Assembly: GCA_030066085.1 (NCBI GenBank)
Contig: JASJCI010000034.1
Location: 1 to 63,212, forward strand
Origin: Gammaproteobacteria bacterium
GTDB lineage: Bacteria > Pseudomonadota > Gammaproteobacteria > GCA-001735895
DNA: 63,212 bases
Direction: 5' to 3'
In this document: positions 8,230-20,529 of the stretch, piece after piece
Numbering within the stretch: position 1 is the first letter of the stretch
How the letters are laid out: every line of letters starts with the position of its first letter
Notes under the pieces: model-generated
Told to the model about the DNA's origin: nothing
Database searches by the model: none
What the model saw: only the letters and a program-made list of their open reading frames with translations
Program-made: the position numbers and the translations under genes

Positions 8230-9221
8230 AAGCGCTTGTATACACCGCCAACGAGGAAATGACTTATCGCGAAGAGCCCGCGCCGTCAGCGGCCGATGGC
8301 GACGCGCTGATCTCGATCGATTCGGTCGGTATCTGCGGTTCCGACATGCACGCCTATCTCGGCCATGACGAGCGCCGGGTGCCGCCGCTGATTCTCGGCC
8401 ACGAGGCGGTAGGCACCGTGCTCGAGGGTGCGCAGCCGGGCCAGCGCGTCGTGTTGAACCCGCTGATCACCTGCGGCGTCTGCGACCACTGCCACGGCGG
8501 GCGCCAGAATCTGTGCGCCGAGCGCGACCTGATCGGTATGTACCGCGCCGGCGCCTTCGCCGAACAGATCGCGATTCCGGAGCGCAACCTGATCCCGGTA
8601 CCGGACGGCATGCCGGCGGAACACGCGGCGCTGACCGAGCCCGGCGCTACCGGTCTGCACGCGGTCCTGCTCGCCGAGCGGATCGTCAGCCGGCCGCTGA
8701 GCGAGTCGAACGCGCTCGTGATCGGGGCCGGTTCCGTGGGTCTGCTGACCGCGCTGCTGTTGCGCGACAAGGGCGTCGAGCAAGTGGTAATCGCCGACAC
8801 CAATCCCCTGCGCCGGGAGCTGGTGGCCAGGTATACCGACCTGCAGCTGCTGGACCCGCTCGAAACCGCGCCGGCCGAGCAATCGTTCGACTGTGTATTC
8901 GACGCGGTTGGCGGCGCGCCGACCCGGCAGCAATCGATCGCGGCGGTGCGTTCCGGCGGCGTGATCGTGCATATCGGCCTGATGGATAACCAGGGCAGCA
9001 TGGACGTGCGCGCGATGACCCTGCGCGAAATTACCTTCGTCGGTACCTACACTTACACGCCGGTCGACCTGCGGGCAACCCTGGCCAAGCTGGCCAGCGG
9101 TGCGCTCGGAGATCTCGGCTGGATCGAGCAGCGGTCGCTGGCCGACGGCGCGGCCGCCTTCGCCGACTTGCTCGCGGGTCGTTGCCCGGCACCCAAGATA
9201 GTCCTCCGCACCGGCAGCTAA
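8226..9221 (+). CDS. Zinc-dependent medium-chain alcohol dehydrogenase, likely partner DHPS 2-dehydrogenase
   Basis: A 331-residue MDR-family dehydrogenase. The catalytic zinc ligands are seen in CGSDMH (near residue 37) and the GHE motif (near 59). Structural-zinc cysteines lie in a Cys-x2-Cys-x2-Cys-x7-Cys cluster around residues 83-97. The Rossmann motif is GAGSVG near 167, and the Asp of IADTN near 190 favours NAD+. The protein is slightly shorter than most family members (about 340-350). It overlaps the SDR gene by 4 bp and so is cotranscribed with it. Together they could equilibrate the C2 hydroxyl of DHPS; sorbitol- or threonine-type dehydrogenation is the alternative. Confidence 0.85.
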   Translation: MKALVYTANEEMTYREEPAPSAADGDALISIDSVGICGSDMHAYLGHDERRVPPLILGHEAVGTVLEGAQPGQRVVLNPLITCGVCDHCHGGRQNLCAERDLIGMYRAGAFAEQIAIPERNLIPVPDGMPAEHAALTEPGATGLHAVLLAERIVSRPLSESNALVIGAGSVGLLTALLLRDKGVEQVVIADTNPLRRELVARYTDLQLLDPLETAPAEQSFDCVFDAVGGAPTRQQSIAAVRSGGVIVHIGLMDNQGSMDVRAMTLREITFVGTYTYTPVDLRATLAKLASGALGDLGWIEQRSLADGAAAFADLLAGRCPAPKIVLRTGS

Positions 9222-9360
9222 CCCCCAAAACGGCAAAACGGGGTCCGTCCCCGATTGCTGACCGATTCGATCCGCCGATAAGCGTAATCGGATAATTTCC
9301 CTGTTCGGCCTGTGGTGATTGGCATAGGATGCCGAGGAACTGTAACAACCGGGATATCGC

Positions 9361-10548
9361 TTGTTCGAACGACGGCCGACGGGTCTGCAGGCTTTCGGCG
9401 GCAATGCTGGCGAGCCGATTGCCCGCCTGTGCTCGATCGAGGGTTTCGGCCGTTCGCTGATCATCGGTATCATTCCGCTGCTCGCGCTCGAGGTGCTGGG
9501 TTCGAAGGAACTCGTTACCCGTGCCTACCTGTTCGCTTCCCTGCTGACACTGACGGTCACGCTCAACTTTGCCACCCTGGAGCGACTGCTGCATCGCCGC
9601 TGGGTGATCTCGCTGGGTGTCGCCTGCACCCTGATCGCGGTGCTGGTTTTCCTGCTCGTGGACAACATGGCGGTGGCTTTCGGGATCGGTCTCGCGGCCG
9701 CCGCCTCGTCGTTGTTTTCGGTCAGTATTTCGCTCTACATCATGGACTACGTCGGCAAGAAGGAGCTGATATTTACCGAGTCCAGGCGCCTGCTGTACGT
9801 GGGTGTCGCGTGGATGATCGGGCCGCCGCTGGGTCTGTGGCTGTGGGACGAGGTTTCCCACCGGGCACCGTTCCTGCTGGCGCTGGCGGCCGGATTCGCC
9901 ATGCTGGGCTACTTCTGGTACCTGCGCCTGGGGCACAGCCAGGTCATCCAGCCGGCCAAACAACCAGCGGCCAACCTGCTGCGGATCATTCCCCGTTTCT
10001 TCAGCCAGCCCGGTCTGCGGATCGCATACTCGGTGACGCTCACGCGCGCGATCTTCTGGACTTCGGTTTTCATTTACGGGCCGATCTACGTGGTCGAAGC
10101 CGATTTGCCGACCTGGATTGCCGGCGGCCTGCTGTCCATCGTCAGCGGCCTGCTGCTGGCAAGCCCGCTGATCCGCCGCCTCGCGAGCCGTTACGGCACG
10201 CGTTTCATGATCATCGTGTCGATGCTGCTGATCGGCAGCTCGGTGGCGATGCTGTACGTCATCGGCGAGCCGCAGCCGCTGGGGCTGGTGTTCTGGATCA
10301 GCGCGTCCCTGGGCGGGGTGACCGTGGACGTGCTCGCCAACATCCCGTTCATGCGCCTGGTCAAGCCGCGCGAGCGGACCGAAATGACGATGATCTACTC
10401 GACCTGGCGCGACGGTGCCCAGTTGCTCACGCCGTTGCTGGTCTCCACGCTGCTGCTATTCGCGCCTTTCGAGGTTTTTTACCTGCTGCTTGCGGCACTG
10501 TTGTTCGGCGCCGCCTGGGCCGCCAGTTTCCTGCCCGGACGCATCTGA
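9361..10548 (+). CDS. Major facilitator superfamily transporter
   Basis: A 395-residue integral membrane protein with about 12 hydrophobic segments spread over the whole length, as in MFS carriers. A basic cytoplasmic stretch at the middle (residues about 197-220) separates the two six-helix halves. The start is uncertain: I used the TTG at 9361 because no ATG or GTG occurs before the first helix, but no strong ribosome site precedes it. It lies 139 bp after the zinc dehydrogenase on the same strand and may belong to the sulfonate group as a carrier for substrate or a product. The 139-bp gap holds only a short GGGG/CCCC inverted repeat. Confidence 0.78.
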   Translation: MFERRPTGLQAFGGNAGEPIARLCSIEGFGRSLIIGIIPLLALEVLGSKELVTRAYLFASLLTLTVTLNFATLERLLHRRWVISLGVACTLIAVLVFLLVDNMAVAFGIGLAAAASSLFSVSISLYIMDYVGKKELIFTESRRLLYVGVAWMIGPPLGLWLWDEVSHRAPFLLALAAGFAMLGYFWYLRLGHSQVIQPAKQPAANLLRIIPRFFSQPGLRIAYSVTLTRAIFWTSVFIYGPIYVVEADLPTWIAGGLLSIVSGLLLASPLIRRLASRYGTRFMIIVSMLLIGSSVAMLYVIGEPQPLGLVFWISASLGGVTVDVLANIPFMRLVKPRERTEMTMIYSTWRDGAQLLTPLLVSTLLLFAPFEVFYLLLAALLFGAAWAASFLPGRI

Positions 10549-10554
10549 CTGCGC

Positions 10555-11004
10555 TCAGCGGTAGCGGTGACAGGCAACGCAGCTGCCCGCGAGCCTGCCG
10601 AGGCTGTAGTAGTTCGGAGGGTCGGCGCGGGCCTTGCGCAGGGCGTCGTTGACGTCGGCCTTGAACTCGTCGATGTGGTCGTCGATCACCAGGTGGCTGG
10701 TCTGGGCTTCACCGGCGCCGAGCCGGTTGGTCACGTCGTCGATCGAGACCAGGATCCGCACCAGGCGGGCCTGCTGCTCGCTGCTGATGGTGGAACTGTC
10801 CGCCAGGATATCGTCGATCTGGCTCATGTAGAGCGACATCAGCGCCATCTCGCTGCGAACCTGTTTCGGTTCGAGGTACACGAAATCCTGCGGATAGGTA
10901 GCTTTGCGAAGCTGGGCACAGCCGCCGGCGAGCGCCGCCGCGGCTAACAGTGCGAGCAGTACCCGGAGCGCCGGGCGGGAGCTGACAAAAGCGTAAAACG
11001 ACAC
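10555..11004 (-). CDS. Small lipoprotein with a single C-terminal heme c motif
   Basis: A 149-residue predicted lipoprotein. The signal peptide ends in the lipobox LAGGC (Cys29), and the mature part is helical with a single CVACH heme-attachment motif five residues before the C-terminus. That layout (helical bundle, heme at the far C-terminus) recalls cytochrome c'/c556-type folds. The GTG start at 11004 has GGAGG six bases upstream. It is convergent with the MFS gene, leaving only 6 bp between the stops. Periplasmic electron carriage or ligand sensing is plausible; I do not recognise a named family. Confidence 0.75.
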   Translation of the reverse strand: MSFYAFVSSRPALRVLLALLAAAALAGGCAQLRKATYPQDFVYLEPKQVRSEMALMSLYMSQIDDILADSSTISSEQQARLVRILVSIDDVTNRLGAGEAQTSHLVIDDHIDEFKADVNDALRKARADPPNYYSLGRLAGSCVACHRYR

Positions 11005-11085
11005 GGAATCCTCCGACAGTGAAAGCCTGATAACATCAGTTAAGCACGTCGTGGGAAGTTCGAGTTGACCTGTATCAGGATCGTC

Positions 11086-12573
11086 TCAGGCGCTGCCGGT
11101 GCGAACCTTGATCACCGCTTCGTGCCAGTCGGCGAGCAGCAGGTTGCGTGCAGGTGAAGACATGCGCGGCGAGAACTCGGCTTCGTGTTGCCAGCGGCCG
11201 GCGATGTCCTCGATCGAGTCGAAAATGCCGACCTGCAGGCCGGCCAGGTAAGCCGCGCCGAGCGCGGTGGTTTCGGTTTCGACCGGTCGTTCTACCGTCG
11301 TATCGAGCACATCGGCGAGAAAGCCGCACAGCCAGTTGTTCTGCACCATGCCGCCGTCGACCCGCAGGCGCGTCGGTGCGAGTCCGTCGCGACGCTTGGC
11401 CTCGAGCAGATCGAAAGTCTGGTAACACACCGACTCCAGCGTTGCCCGCACCAGTTCCGCCGGCCCGGTATCGCGGGTAATACCGAAGATGGCGCCGCGG
11501 GCATCCGGATCCCAGTGCGGCGCACCCAGTCCGGTAAAGGCCGGTACCAGGTAGACGCCGGAATTGGAGTCGAGCGATGCGGCCATGGCCTCGGTCTGGT
11601 GGGCGGAATCGATGATGCCGATACCGTCGCGCAACCACTGCACCGCCGCGCCGGCGACGAAAATCGAACCCTCGAGCGCATAGGTCGTCTTGCCGTGCAG
11701 ACGATAACCGACCGTGGTCAGCAGCTTGTTATTCGATTGCAGTGCCTGCTCGCCGGTGTTCAGCATCATGAAACAGCCCGTGCCGTAGGTGCTCTTGATC
11801 ATGCCGGGCTCGAAACAGGCCTGGCCGAACAGCGCCGCCTGCTGGTCTCCCGCCACCCCGGCGATCGGTATCTCCGCGCCGAGCAGCGCTGCATCGCTGT
11901 GGCCGTAATCGGCGGCGCAGTCGCGCACATCGGGCAACAGCGTGTGCGGCACCTCGAGCATGCCGAGCAGCTCGTCGTCCCAGGCCTGCCTGTGGATGTC
12001 GAACATCAGCGTGCGTGACGCGTTGGTGGCATCGGTGGCGTGTACGCGGCCGCCGGTCAGGCGCCACACCAGGAAACAGTCGATCGTGCCGAAGGCGAGT
12101 TCGCCGCGGTCGGCGCGTTCCCGTGCGCCGTCGACGTTGTCCAGCAACCAGTTGACCTTGGTGCCGGAAAAGTACGGGTCGAGCAGTAAACCGGTCCTGG
12201 CCGTGACCGATGCTTCCGCGCCCAGCGCGCGCAGGCGTTCGCAGTATTCAGCGGTGCGCCGATCCTGCCAGACGATAGCATGGTAGATGGGTCGACCAGT
12301 GGCGCGGTCCCAGATGACGGTGGTCTCGCGCTGGTTGGTAATACCGATCGCGGCGACCTCGATGGCGTCGGCCTGCGCTTGCTGCAATGCCTCGCGCACG
12401 ACCCGCAGGGTCGTTTGCCAGATTTCCTCGGCGTCGTGTTCGACCCAGCCGTCTTTCGGAAAATGCTGGGTAAACTCCTGCTGCGCGGTAAACACCGCAT
12501 GCCCCTGTTCGTTGAACAGCATGGCGCGCGAGCTGGTGGTGCCCTGGTCGATACTGAGAATGTACTGACTCAT
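11086..12573 (-). CDS. glpK: Glycerol kinase
   Basis: GlpK phosphorylates glycerol with ATP to sn-glycerol 3-phosphate. The protein is 495 residues, the normal length. It shows the FGGY-kinase start [11 protein letters not shown], the phosphate motif region with WQDRRT, the catalytic-region [13 protein letters not shown] near residue 243, [14 protein letters not shown] near 268, and the nucleotide-binding [10 protein letters not shown] near 407. It is the last gene of a malQ-glpD-glpK run on this strand, 85 bp after glpD, with a perfect 15-bp palindrome in that gap. No glycerol facilitator or glpR regulator is visible, so uptake must be encoded elsewhere or occur by diffusion. Confidence 0.97.
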   Translation of the reverse strand: MSQYILSIDQGTTSSRAMLFNEQGHAVFTAQQEFTQHFPKDGWVEHDAEEIWQTTLRVVREALQQAQADAIEVAAIGITNQRETTVIWDRATGRPIYHAIVWQDRRTAEYCERLRALGAEASVTARTGLLLDPYFSGTKVNWLLDNVDGARERADRGELAFGTIDCFLVWRLTGGRVHATDATNASRTLMFDIHRQAWDDELLGMLEVPHTLLPDVRDCAADYGHSDAALLGAEIPIAGVAGDQQAALFGQACFEPGMIKSTYGTGCFMMLNTGEQALQSNNKLLTTVGYRLHGKTTYALEGSIFVAGAAVQWLRDGIGIIDSAHQTEAMAASLDSNSGVYLVPAFTGLGAPHWDPDARGAIFGITRDTGPAELVRATLESVCYQTFDLLEAKRRDGLAPTRLRVDGGMVQNNWLCGFLADVLDTTVERPVETETTALGAAYLAGLQVGIFDSIEDIAGRWQHEAEFSPRMSSPARNLLLADWHEAVIKVRTGSA

Positions 12574-12604
12574 CGATGTCTCTCGCTGGTGGCCAAGAAC
12601 GGGG

Positions 12605-12643
12605 ACAGTTTACTTAATTCGCGCCGCTAATTAAGTAAACTGT
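12605..12643. repeat. REP-like perfect 15-bp inverted repeat between glpD and glpK
   Basis: The arms (ACAGTTTACTTAATT and its exact complement) flank a 9-base GC-rich loop and are preceded by GGGG. Similar GGGGACAGTTTAC-type palindromes are common dispersed elements in gammaproteobacterial genomes, often linked to REP-associated tyrosine transposases. Lying inside an operon, it could attenuate or stabilise the glpK part of the transcript. Confidence 0.8.
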
Positions 12644-12658
12644 CGCCGAAACTGGTGA

Positions 12659-14263
12659 TCAGGTGTGGTTGAAATATTCAGTAAACTTCTGCGGTGCCTG
12701 GTCGCCGAACAGGACTTCACAGGCTTCGCGCAGGCCGGTCGAGTTGCGCAGCTGGTCGCGCGCCATCAACAGTTCGATCTTGGAGCGGCGGCGCAGGTAG
12801 TCCTCGAGGTAAACGATCATTTCATTGTGCGCGATATAGTCTATCTCGCAGCGCCGAAAGCCGGTATTTTCGATCAGGGGTTCGGCCATTGCCGGATCCG
12901 CTTCGATCGCGTCCAGCATGGTTGATGCCTGTCCGCCGTAACGTCGCCAGAGGCGTACGTCGAGGGTTTCGCCGGTGTCTTGCGCTGCCTGGCGATCCAG
13001 CCCCAGTTTCGCCGCGCGTTCGAAGTAGGCCCGGCGATCGGTTGCCGCCGGCTCGCCGAACCACCGGCAGGGCGGTTGCAGCTCGACGCCGAGCTTGCCG
13101 ACTTCGGCGCAGATTTCGTCGCCGACGTTGATACAGTCCGTCAGCTTGCCGCCGAAGATGCTGATGTGTTGCTGGCTTGCGCAGGTCTCGACGATATGTT
13201 TGCGCGAGAGTTTGCGAAAGTCGCCGAGGCTTGCGTCGTCGCGCCTTATTGCCAGCGGTCGGACGCCGCAGCGTTCGGCGATGATGTCCTGTTCGCTCAA
13301 CGGCTGCGCCAGGTCGAGACGAGCATTGATATTGGACAGGACAAAATCGCGGTCGCCCGGATCGACCGTGGTCAACGGATCGTCAACAAGTTTATCGGTA
13401 GTGCCGATGCAGGTCCGGTTGGCCATCGGGATAGCGAAAAAAAGACGTTCGTCGTCGGCGAAAAACGCCAGCACCCGATGTCCCCTGGACAGTCGGGGCA
13501 CGATCAGGTGGATACCCTTGGAGAACAGGTGGCGATGCACGGTCTCGATGTCGGCAGCCGTATTCAGGCGGTCGACGAATGCGCCGGCGGCATTGATCAG
13601 TACCCGGCTGCGAATGCTGAACTGGCTACCGTCGACGCTATCGCGAGCCTGCGTGATCCAGTGGCCCTGGTCGCCGCGGCTAAAGTCGACCGCTTCGACA
13701 TAGTTGACCGCGGCGCAGCCGCTGTCCATCGCGCTGCGCACGAAATTGAATACGAAACGAGCGTCGTTGTCGTGCAGGAACGCGTCGGAGTATTCCACCC
13801 CCGCGGTGCTGATCGCGGCATCGATCACCGGTTCGAGTTCACGGATACCCGCCGGTGACAGCAGGCGTGGGGTGCGGGTCTTGCCGCGACCGAACAGCCA
13901 GTAGAGCCAGGTACTCGCGAGGATGATCCACGGATGAAAACGGAACTGGCGGTTGATCGTCAGCAGGAAACGGATTTCCTTGACCGTCGACGGGAAGCTG
14001 TCCAGCAGTTCGTTGCGTGACCGGCACAGTCCGTTGACCAGGCCGAACTCGTAACCCTCCATGTACTTGATCCCGCCCCAGACCAGGTTGGACGATTGCT
14101 GGCTGGTAAAGCCGGCAAAATCGCGCGCATCGATCAGGCCGACCCGTGCCCCGCGGGCTGCCAGGGCTGCCGCGGATACGCTGCCGTTGATACCGCCGCC
14201 AACGATCAATACGTCGAGATCCTGGCCCTGCAGCCGCGCAAGGTTTTGCTGACGAAGATTCAT
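12659..14263 (-). CDS. glpD: Aerobic glycerol-3-phosphate dehydrogenase (FAD, quinone-linked)
   Basis: GlpD oxidises glycerol 3-phosphate to dihydroxyacetone phosphate at the membrane and passes electrons to quinone. The protein is 534 residues. The N-terminal FAD motif is VLIVGGGINGSVSA, and the family signature SSNLVWGGIKYMEG is near residue 57 (usual form SSKLIHGGLRYLE). The C-terminal DAO-C region contains the RRYG pattern. The ATG at 14263 lies 9 bp after the malQ stop, so the two are cotranscribed; glpK follows. Pairing with glpK gives a complete glycerol-to-DHAP route, and its link to malQ and the divergent glycogen operon puts polyol and glucan metabolism together. Confidence 0.95.
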   Translation of the reverse strand: MNLRQQNLARLQGQDLDVLIVGGGINGSVSAAALAARGARVGLIDARDFAGFTSQQSSNLVWGGIKYMEGYEFGLVNGLCRSRNELLDSFPSTVKEIRFLLTINRQFRFHPWIILASTWLYWLFGRGKTRTPRLLSPAGIRELEPVIDAAISTAGVEYSDAFLHDNDARFVFNFVRSAMDSGCAAVNYVEAVDFSRGDQGHWITQARDSVDGSQFSIRSRVLINAAGAFVDRLNTAADIETVHRHLFSKGIHLIVPRLSRGHRVLAFFADDERLFFAIPMANRTCIGTTDKLVDDPLTTVDPGDRDFVLSNINARLDLAQPLSEQDIIAERCGVRPLAIRRDDASLGDFRKLSRKHIVETCASQQHISIFGGKLTDCINVGDEICAEVGKLGVELQPPCRWFGEPAATDRRAYFERAAKLGLDRQAAQDTGETLDVRLWRRYGGQASTMLDAIEADPAMAEPLIENTGFRRCEIDYIAHNEMIVYLEDYLRRRSKIELLMARDQLRNSTGLREACEVLFGDQAPQKFTEYFNHT

Positions 14264-14272
14264 AGTCGCAGT

Positions 14273-15763
14273 TTAAATGCGATCGTGCGCGGCCGCGAGT
14301 GCCGCTATCTCGTCTGCGAGCGAATCCGGTATATCGTCCCAGCCAAAGCGCCAGCGCCAGTTGTCGCTGGCCACGCCGGGAACGTTGAAACGATGTTCGC
14401 TGCCGAGTCCGAGGTAGTCCTGCAGCGGTGCGATCGCGGTGTGCGCCGGGCTGGCATAGGCTGCGCGTACCAGGCCCATGTGCGGCCGGGTTCCGTCGAT
14501 GCCGAAGTAGTCACGGACCTGGTGACGCACGGCGTCGTCCAGGGTCGACCACCAGCCAGCCGTGGTGTCGTTGTCGTGCGTGCCGCTGTAAACCACCTGG
14601 TCAGGCACCTGGTTGTGCGGCAGGTGCGGGTTGGCGTCGTCGCCCGACCAGGCGAACTGCAGTACCGCCATGCCGGGATAGCCGAAGCGCGTGCGCAGGT
14701 CCTCGACCGCGGGCGTTATGGTGCCGAGGTTTTCGGCGACGATCGGCAACTTTCCGAGTTCGGCCGAAAGCTGTTCGAACAGGTCGCCGTCCGGACCCGG
14801 CAGCCAGCGACCCTCGACCGCGGATTCGGCCTCGGCCGGTACCTCCCAGTAGTTGACGAAGCCGAGAAAATGGTCGATGCGCAACAGGTCGCAGAGCGCA
14901 AAGGCATGGCGAATGCGCGCGCTCCACCAGGCGTAGTTGTCCGCCTTGTGCCGCTCCCAGCGATACAGGGGATTCCCCCATAACTGGCCGGTCTCGCTGA
15001 AATAATCGGGTGGTACGCCGGCCACGACCCGCATCCTGCCGTTGTCGTCGAGATCGAACAGTTCGCGCCGGGCCCAGACATCGGCACTGTGGTAAGCGAC
15101 GAAGATCGGCGCGTCGCCGAACAATCGAATACCTCGTTCGTTGGCATAGCCGCGCAACCTGTTCCACTGGCGAAAAAAACACCACTGGTAAAATTTCCAG
15201 GCTTCGATCTCGTCGGCAAGTCGGCGTGTCGCGGCGGCCAGCGCGCCCGCTTTGCGTGCGGCAAGCTCCGCGTCCCAGTCGCACCAGTCGCGGCCCGGAA
15301 AGAGGTCCGCCAGCGCGCGAAACAGCGCATAGTCAACGAGCCAGTACTCCTGCTCGGCGCAAAACTGCTCGTAATCCTGGCGCACGGCCGGTGTTGCGCG
15401 CGCGGCAAAACGCGCCGCCGCCGCCGCCAGGCGACTCTTGCGGTAGGTGGTCATGCGCGCAAAGTCGATATAACGCTCGCTGCCGTCGGCAACGGGTTCG
15501 ATTGCGTCGCAATCGAGCCAGCCCTCGCGCCGCAACTCGACGAGATCGATCAGCAACGGGTTGCCGGCGAAGGCCGACGGGCTCATGTAAGGCGAGTTTC
15601 CGCGGCCGATTTCGCCGAGTGGCAGGATCTGCCACAGGCGCTGCCCGGCGGCCTCGAGCCAGTCGACGAAGCGGTAGGCGTCGACGCCGAAATCGCCCGA
15701 GCCCGAAGGACCGGGCAGTGCGGTCGGGTGCAGCAGGCAGCCACAGCTGCGCGGAAATCGCAT
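14273..15763 (-). CDS. malQ: 4-alpha-glucanotransferase (amylomaltase)
   Basis: MalQ transfers glucan segments between maltodextrins and frees glucose, recycling the short chains left by glycogen debranching. The protein is 496 residues from the ATG at 15763, where the GH77 fold begins directly (GCLLHPTALPGPSGSGDFG). Further marks are GRGNSPYMSPSAFAGNP, IRLFGDAPIFVA, LLRIDHFLGF (catalytic Asp), VAENLGTI (acid/base Glu) and YSGTHDNDTTAGWW. A longer frame opens at 15892, but its extra 43 residues do not resemble the family. The gene is divergent from the glg operon and first in malQ-glpD-glpK. Confidence 0.94.
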   Translation of the reverse strand: MRFPRSCGCLLHPTALPGPSGSGDFGVDAYRFVDWLEAAGQRLWQILPLGEIGRGNSPYMSPSAFAGNPLLIDLVELRREGWLDCDAIEPVADGSERYIDFARMTTYRKSRLAAAAARFAARATPAVRQDYEQFCAEQEYWLVDYALFRALADLFPGRDWCDWDAELAARKAGALAAATRRLADEIEAWKFYQWCFFRQWNRLRGYANERGIRLFGDAPIFVAYHSADVWARRELFDLDDNGRMRVVAGVPPDYFSETGQLWGNPLYRWERHKADNYAWWSARIRHAFALCDLLRIDHFLGFVNYWEVPAEAESAVEGRWLPGPDGDLFEQLSAELGKLPIVAENLGTITPAVEDLRTRFGYPGMAVLQFAWSGDDANPHLPHNQVPDQVVYSGTHDNDTTAGWWSTLDDAVRHQVRDYFGIDGTRPHMGLVRAAYASPAHTAIAPLQDYLGLGSEHRFNVPGVASDNWRWRFGWDDIPDSLADEIAALAAAHDRI

Positions 15764-16189
15764 GTCGCCAGGGTCCGTGTTCAAAGCTTGCTCGTGCGCA
15801 GGAATCAACCGCTGTCGGCGGGTAGACGGTGCGGAACCGAAACACCAGCTAAACACAGATCGCCATTGGTAGCAATTGAGTATTGCCGGCACATACCCCG
15901 CGTCGGCGGTATCCTGCGGTTCATATGCTGTTCAGGACCTCGGGGGCGCTGCGAGTGGCATGCCCGGGTACGATCCGGAGCGCGTATTGCACTATAATCG
16001 TGCCGCTCGAATCGTTTCAGGTTGATGACAATCCGGGCTGCGGGCGGGCCGCCGCGCAACCGTGCATGCAGGCCAGGGCTGTGGTCGGCGATCGAATGCG
16101 CGGGATTGCATGCGGCGGCGAAACGAATAAAAATAAACGGCTGTCGACCCGGGTCGACCACTGATTTGGTAATCCACGAGGAACCTAGC
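15764..16189. promoter_or_regulatory. Divergent promoter region between malQ and glgB
   Basis: This 426-bp stretch holds no convincing gene. It contains a consensus -10 element TATAAT at 15993-15998 on the plus strand, although the matching -35 is weak. A short GTCGACCCGGGTCGAC palindrome near 16143-16158 lies just before glgB. Transcription of the glg operon probably begins here, and the malQ promoter must also lie here. No carbon-regulator site could be named. Confidence 0.45.
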
Positions 16190-18409
<2,220 letters not shown>

Positions 18410-18416
18410 CAGCGCT

Positions 18417-20516
18417 ATGCGTGTCGAACCAGGTTTTGCCCATCGGCTCGGCGCCGTTTGCGACGAGGACGGCACCAACTTCGCGCTGTTTTCGCAGCAC
18501 GCGGAACGTGTCGAGCTGTGTCTCTACGATCCGAGCGGCCGTCACGAAACGGCGCGCGTGGATCTCGACCAGACCCACGATATCTGGCACGGTTACCTGC
18601 CCGGGGTTGGCGCGGGTACACCCTACGGCTATCGCGTGCACGGGCCTTACCAGGTCCACGCCGGGCACCGTTTCAACCCGCACAAGCTGCTGCTCGATCC
18701 GTACGCGCGAGAGCTGACCGGCGATTTCGAGTGGAACGAAGCGCACTACGGTTACTACCGCGGCGCGCGCGCGCAGGACCTGTCGTTCGATCAGCGCGAC
18801 AACGCGGAGTTTGTACCCAAGTCGGTGGTCAAGCCCGACGGCCGCCCGCTGAATGCGTTGCGCAGGCCGCGCGTGGCCTGGCCGGAAACGACGATCTACG
18901 AGCTGCACGTGCGCGGTTTCACGATGCGCCATCCGGAGGTGCCCGAAGTGCAGCGCGGCACTTTTGCCGGGCTCGCGCATCCCGCCGTGATCGATTACCT
19001 GCGCGACCTGGGCGTCACCAGTATCGAGCTGCTGCCGATACATGCCTTCATCGACGAGCCCTTCCTGGTCGAGCGCAACCTGACCAACTACTGGGGTTAC
19101 AACACGCTGGGTTATTTCCTGCTGCACCGGGCTTATCTCGGTGGCGCCGATCCGGAGTCGTTTCGCGAGTTTGTCGCCCGCTACCACGATGCCGGGCTCG
19201 AGGTCATACTCGACGTGGTCTACAACCATACCGCGGAAGGCAATCATCTCGGCCCGACGCTCGGTTTTCGCGGTATCGACAACAGCGCGTACTACCAGCT
19301 GTCGGCGCGTGATCCCCGCTACTACGTCAACGACAGCGGTTGCGGCAACACGCTCAACCTGCGCCATCCGCGGGTGCTGCAGCTGGTGCTCGACAGCCTG
19401 CGTTACTGGGCCGGCGAATTCGACGTCGACGGCTTCCGCTTCGATCTGGCGACCGTGCTCGGCCGCGACGAGCGCGGGTTTGGTACCGGCTCGGCGTTTT
19501 TCCAGGCAATCGCGCAGGATCCGCTGCTGGCGACCCGCAAGATGATTGCCGAGCCCTGGGACCTGGGTCCCGGCGGCTACCAGCTTGGCGGTTTTCCGGC
19601 CGGCTTCGCCGAATGGAACGACCGCTACCGAGACACGGTACGGCGCTTCTGGCGCGGCGAATCGGGCCAGTTGCCCGAACTGGCTCGCCGCCTGCACGGC
19701 TCGGGCGACCTGTTCGAACACCACGGTCGCAAGCCCTGGGCCAGCATCAATTACTTCGCCTGCCACGACGGTTTTACCCTGCGCGACCTGGTCAGCTACG
19801 AACGACGTGACAACGGCGCCAACCGCGAGGACAACAACGACGGCCACCGCGAAAACCTGAGCTGCAACCACGGCATCGAGGGCCCCAGCGACGATCCGGA
19901 AATCGACGCGCTGCGCTGGCGCCAGCAACGCAACTTCATCGCCACGCTGCTGGTATCGCAGGGGGTGCCAATGCTGCAGGCGGGCGACGAGTTCGGCCGC
20001 AGCCAGCGCGGAAACAACAATGCCTATTGCCAGGACAACGAGCTCGGCTGGATCGACTGGGACGCACTCGACGGCGAGGGTGGCGCATTGCTCGAGTTTA
20101 CTCGGCGCCTGATCGAGCTGCGTGCGGACAGCCCGGTGCTGCGGGCGGACCGCTTTCGCCACCAGGCGGGCGACCTCGACGACGACAGCATCTACTGGGT
20201 CAACAACGACGGTAAACCCATGCTCGACCCGCACTGGCACGAACGCGACAACCGGACCCTGGGTTACCTGCTCAGCACGACCGACGACAACGGCGATAGC
20301 CAGGCGAGCAAGCTGCTGGTATTGTTCAACGCATCGCTGCAGGCCGAGACCTTTTGCCTGCCGCGCGACGAGGCAGAGGCCTGGCTCGTGCTGATCGATA
20401 CCGCCGACCCCGCCAGGGGCGAGAAAACAATCGCGGCCGGTGCCCGCCTGAAGATGGCGGGTCGGTCGCTGCAGATTCTCCGCGCCGCGCCATCGCGGCC
20501 CGATGATCACGTGTAA
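18417..20516 (+). CDS. glgX: Glycogen debranching enzyme
   Basis: GlgX hydrolyses the alpha-1,6 linkages of phosphorylase-limit glycogen. The protein is 699 residues from the ATG at 18417, where the family opening (PGFAHRLGAVCDEDGTNFALFS) begins; an ATG at 18396 would add seven residues and overlap glgB. Barrel motifs are LDVVYNHTAEGN, GFRFDLATVLG (nucleophile Asp), MIAEPWD (Glu) and NYFACHDGFTLRDLVSY. It sits between glgB and glgP, so branching, debranching and phosphorolysis are transcribed together. Confidence 0.96.
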   Translation: MRVEPGFAHRLGAVCDEDGTNFALFSQHAERVELCLYDPSGRHETARVDLDQTHDIWHGYLPGVGAGTPYGYRVHGPYQVHAGHRFNPHKLLLDPYARELTGDFEWNEAHYGYYRGARAQDLSFDQRDNAEFVPKSVVKPDGRPLNALRRPRVAWPETTIYELHVRGFTMRHPEVPEVQRGTFAGLAHPAVIDYLRDLGVTSIELLPIHAFIDEPFLVERNLTNYWGYNTLGYFLLHRAYLGGADPESFREFVARYHDAGLEVILDVVYNHTAEGNHLGPTLGFRGIDNSAYYQLSARDPRYYVNDSGCGNTLNLRHPRVLQLVLDSLRYWAGEFDVDGFRFDLATVLGRDERGFGTGSAFFQAIAQDPLLATRKMIAEPWDLGPGGYQLGGFPAGFAEWNDRYRDTVRRFWRGESGQLPELARRLHGSGDLFEHHGRKPWASINYFACHDGFTLRDLVSYERRDNGANREDNNDGHRENLSCNHGIEGPSDDPEIDALRWRQQRNFIATLLVSQGVPMLQAGDEFGRSQRGNNNAYCQDNELGWIDWDALDGEGGALLEFTRRLIELRADSPVLRADRFRHQAGDLDDDSIYWVNNDGKPMLDPHWHERDNRTLGYLLSTTDDNGDSQASKLLVLFNASLQAETFCLPRDEAEAWLVLIDTADPARGEKTIAAGARLKMAGRSLQILRAAPSRPDDHV

Positions 20517-20529
20517 AACAGGGCATACG

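Noticed and set aside
16022-16189. N-terminal extension of glgB (56 codons)
   Set aside because: The added residues are Arg/Gly/Pro-rich and unlike the family, while a GAGGAA site sits correctly before the TTG at 16190.
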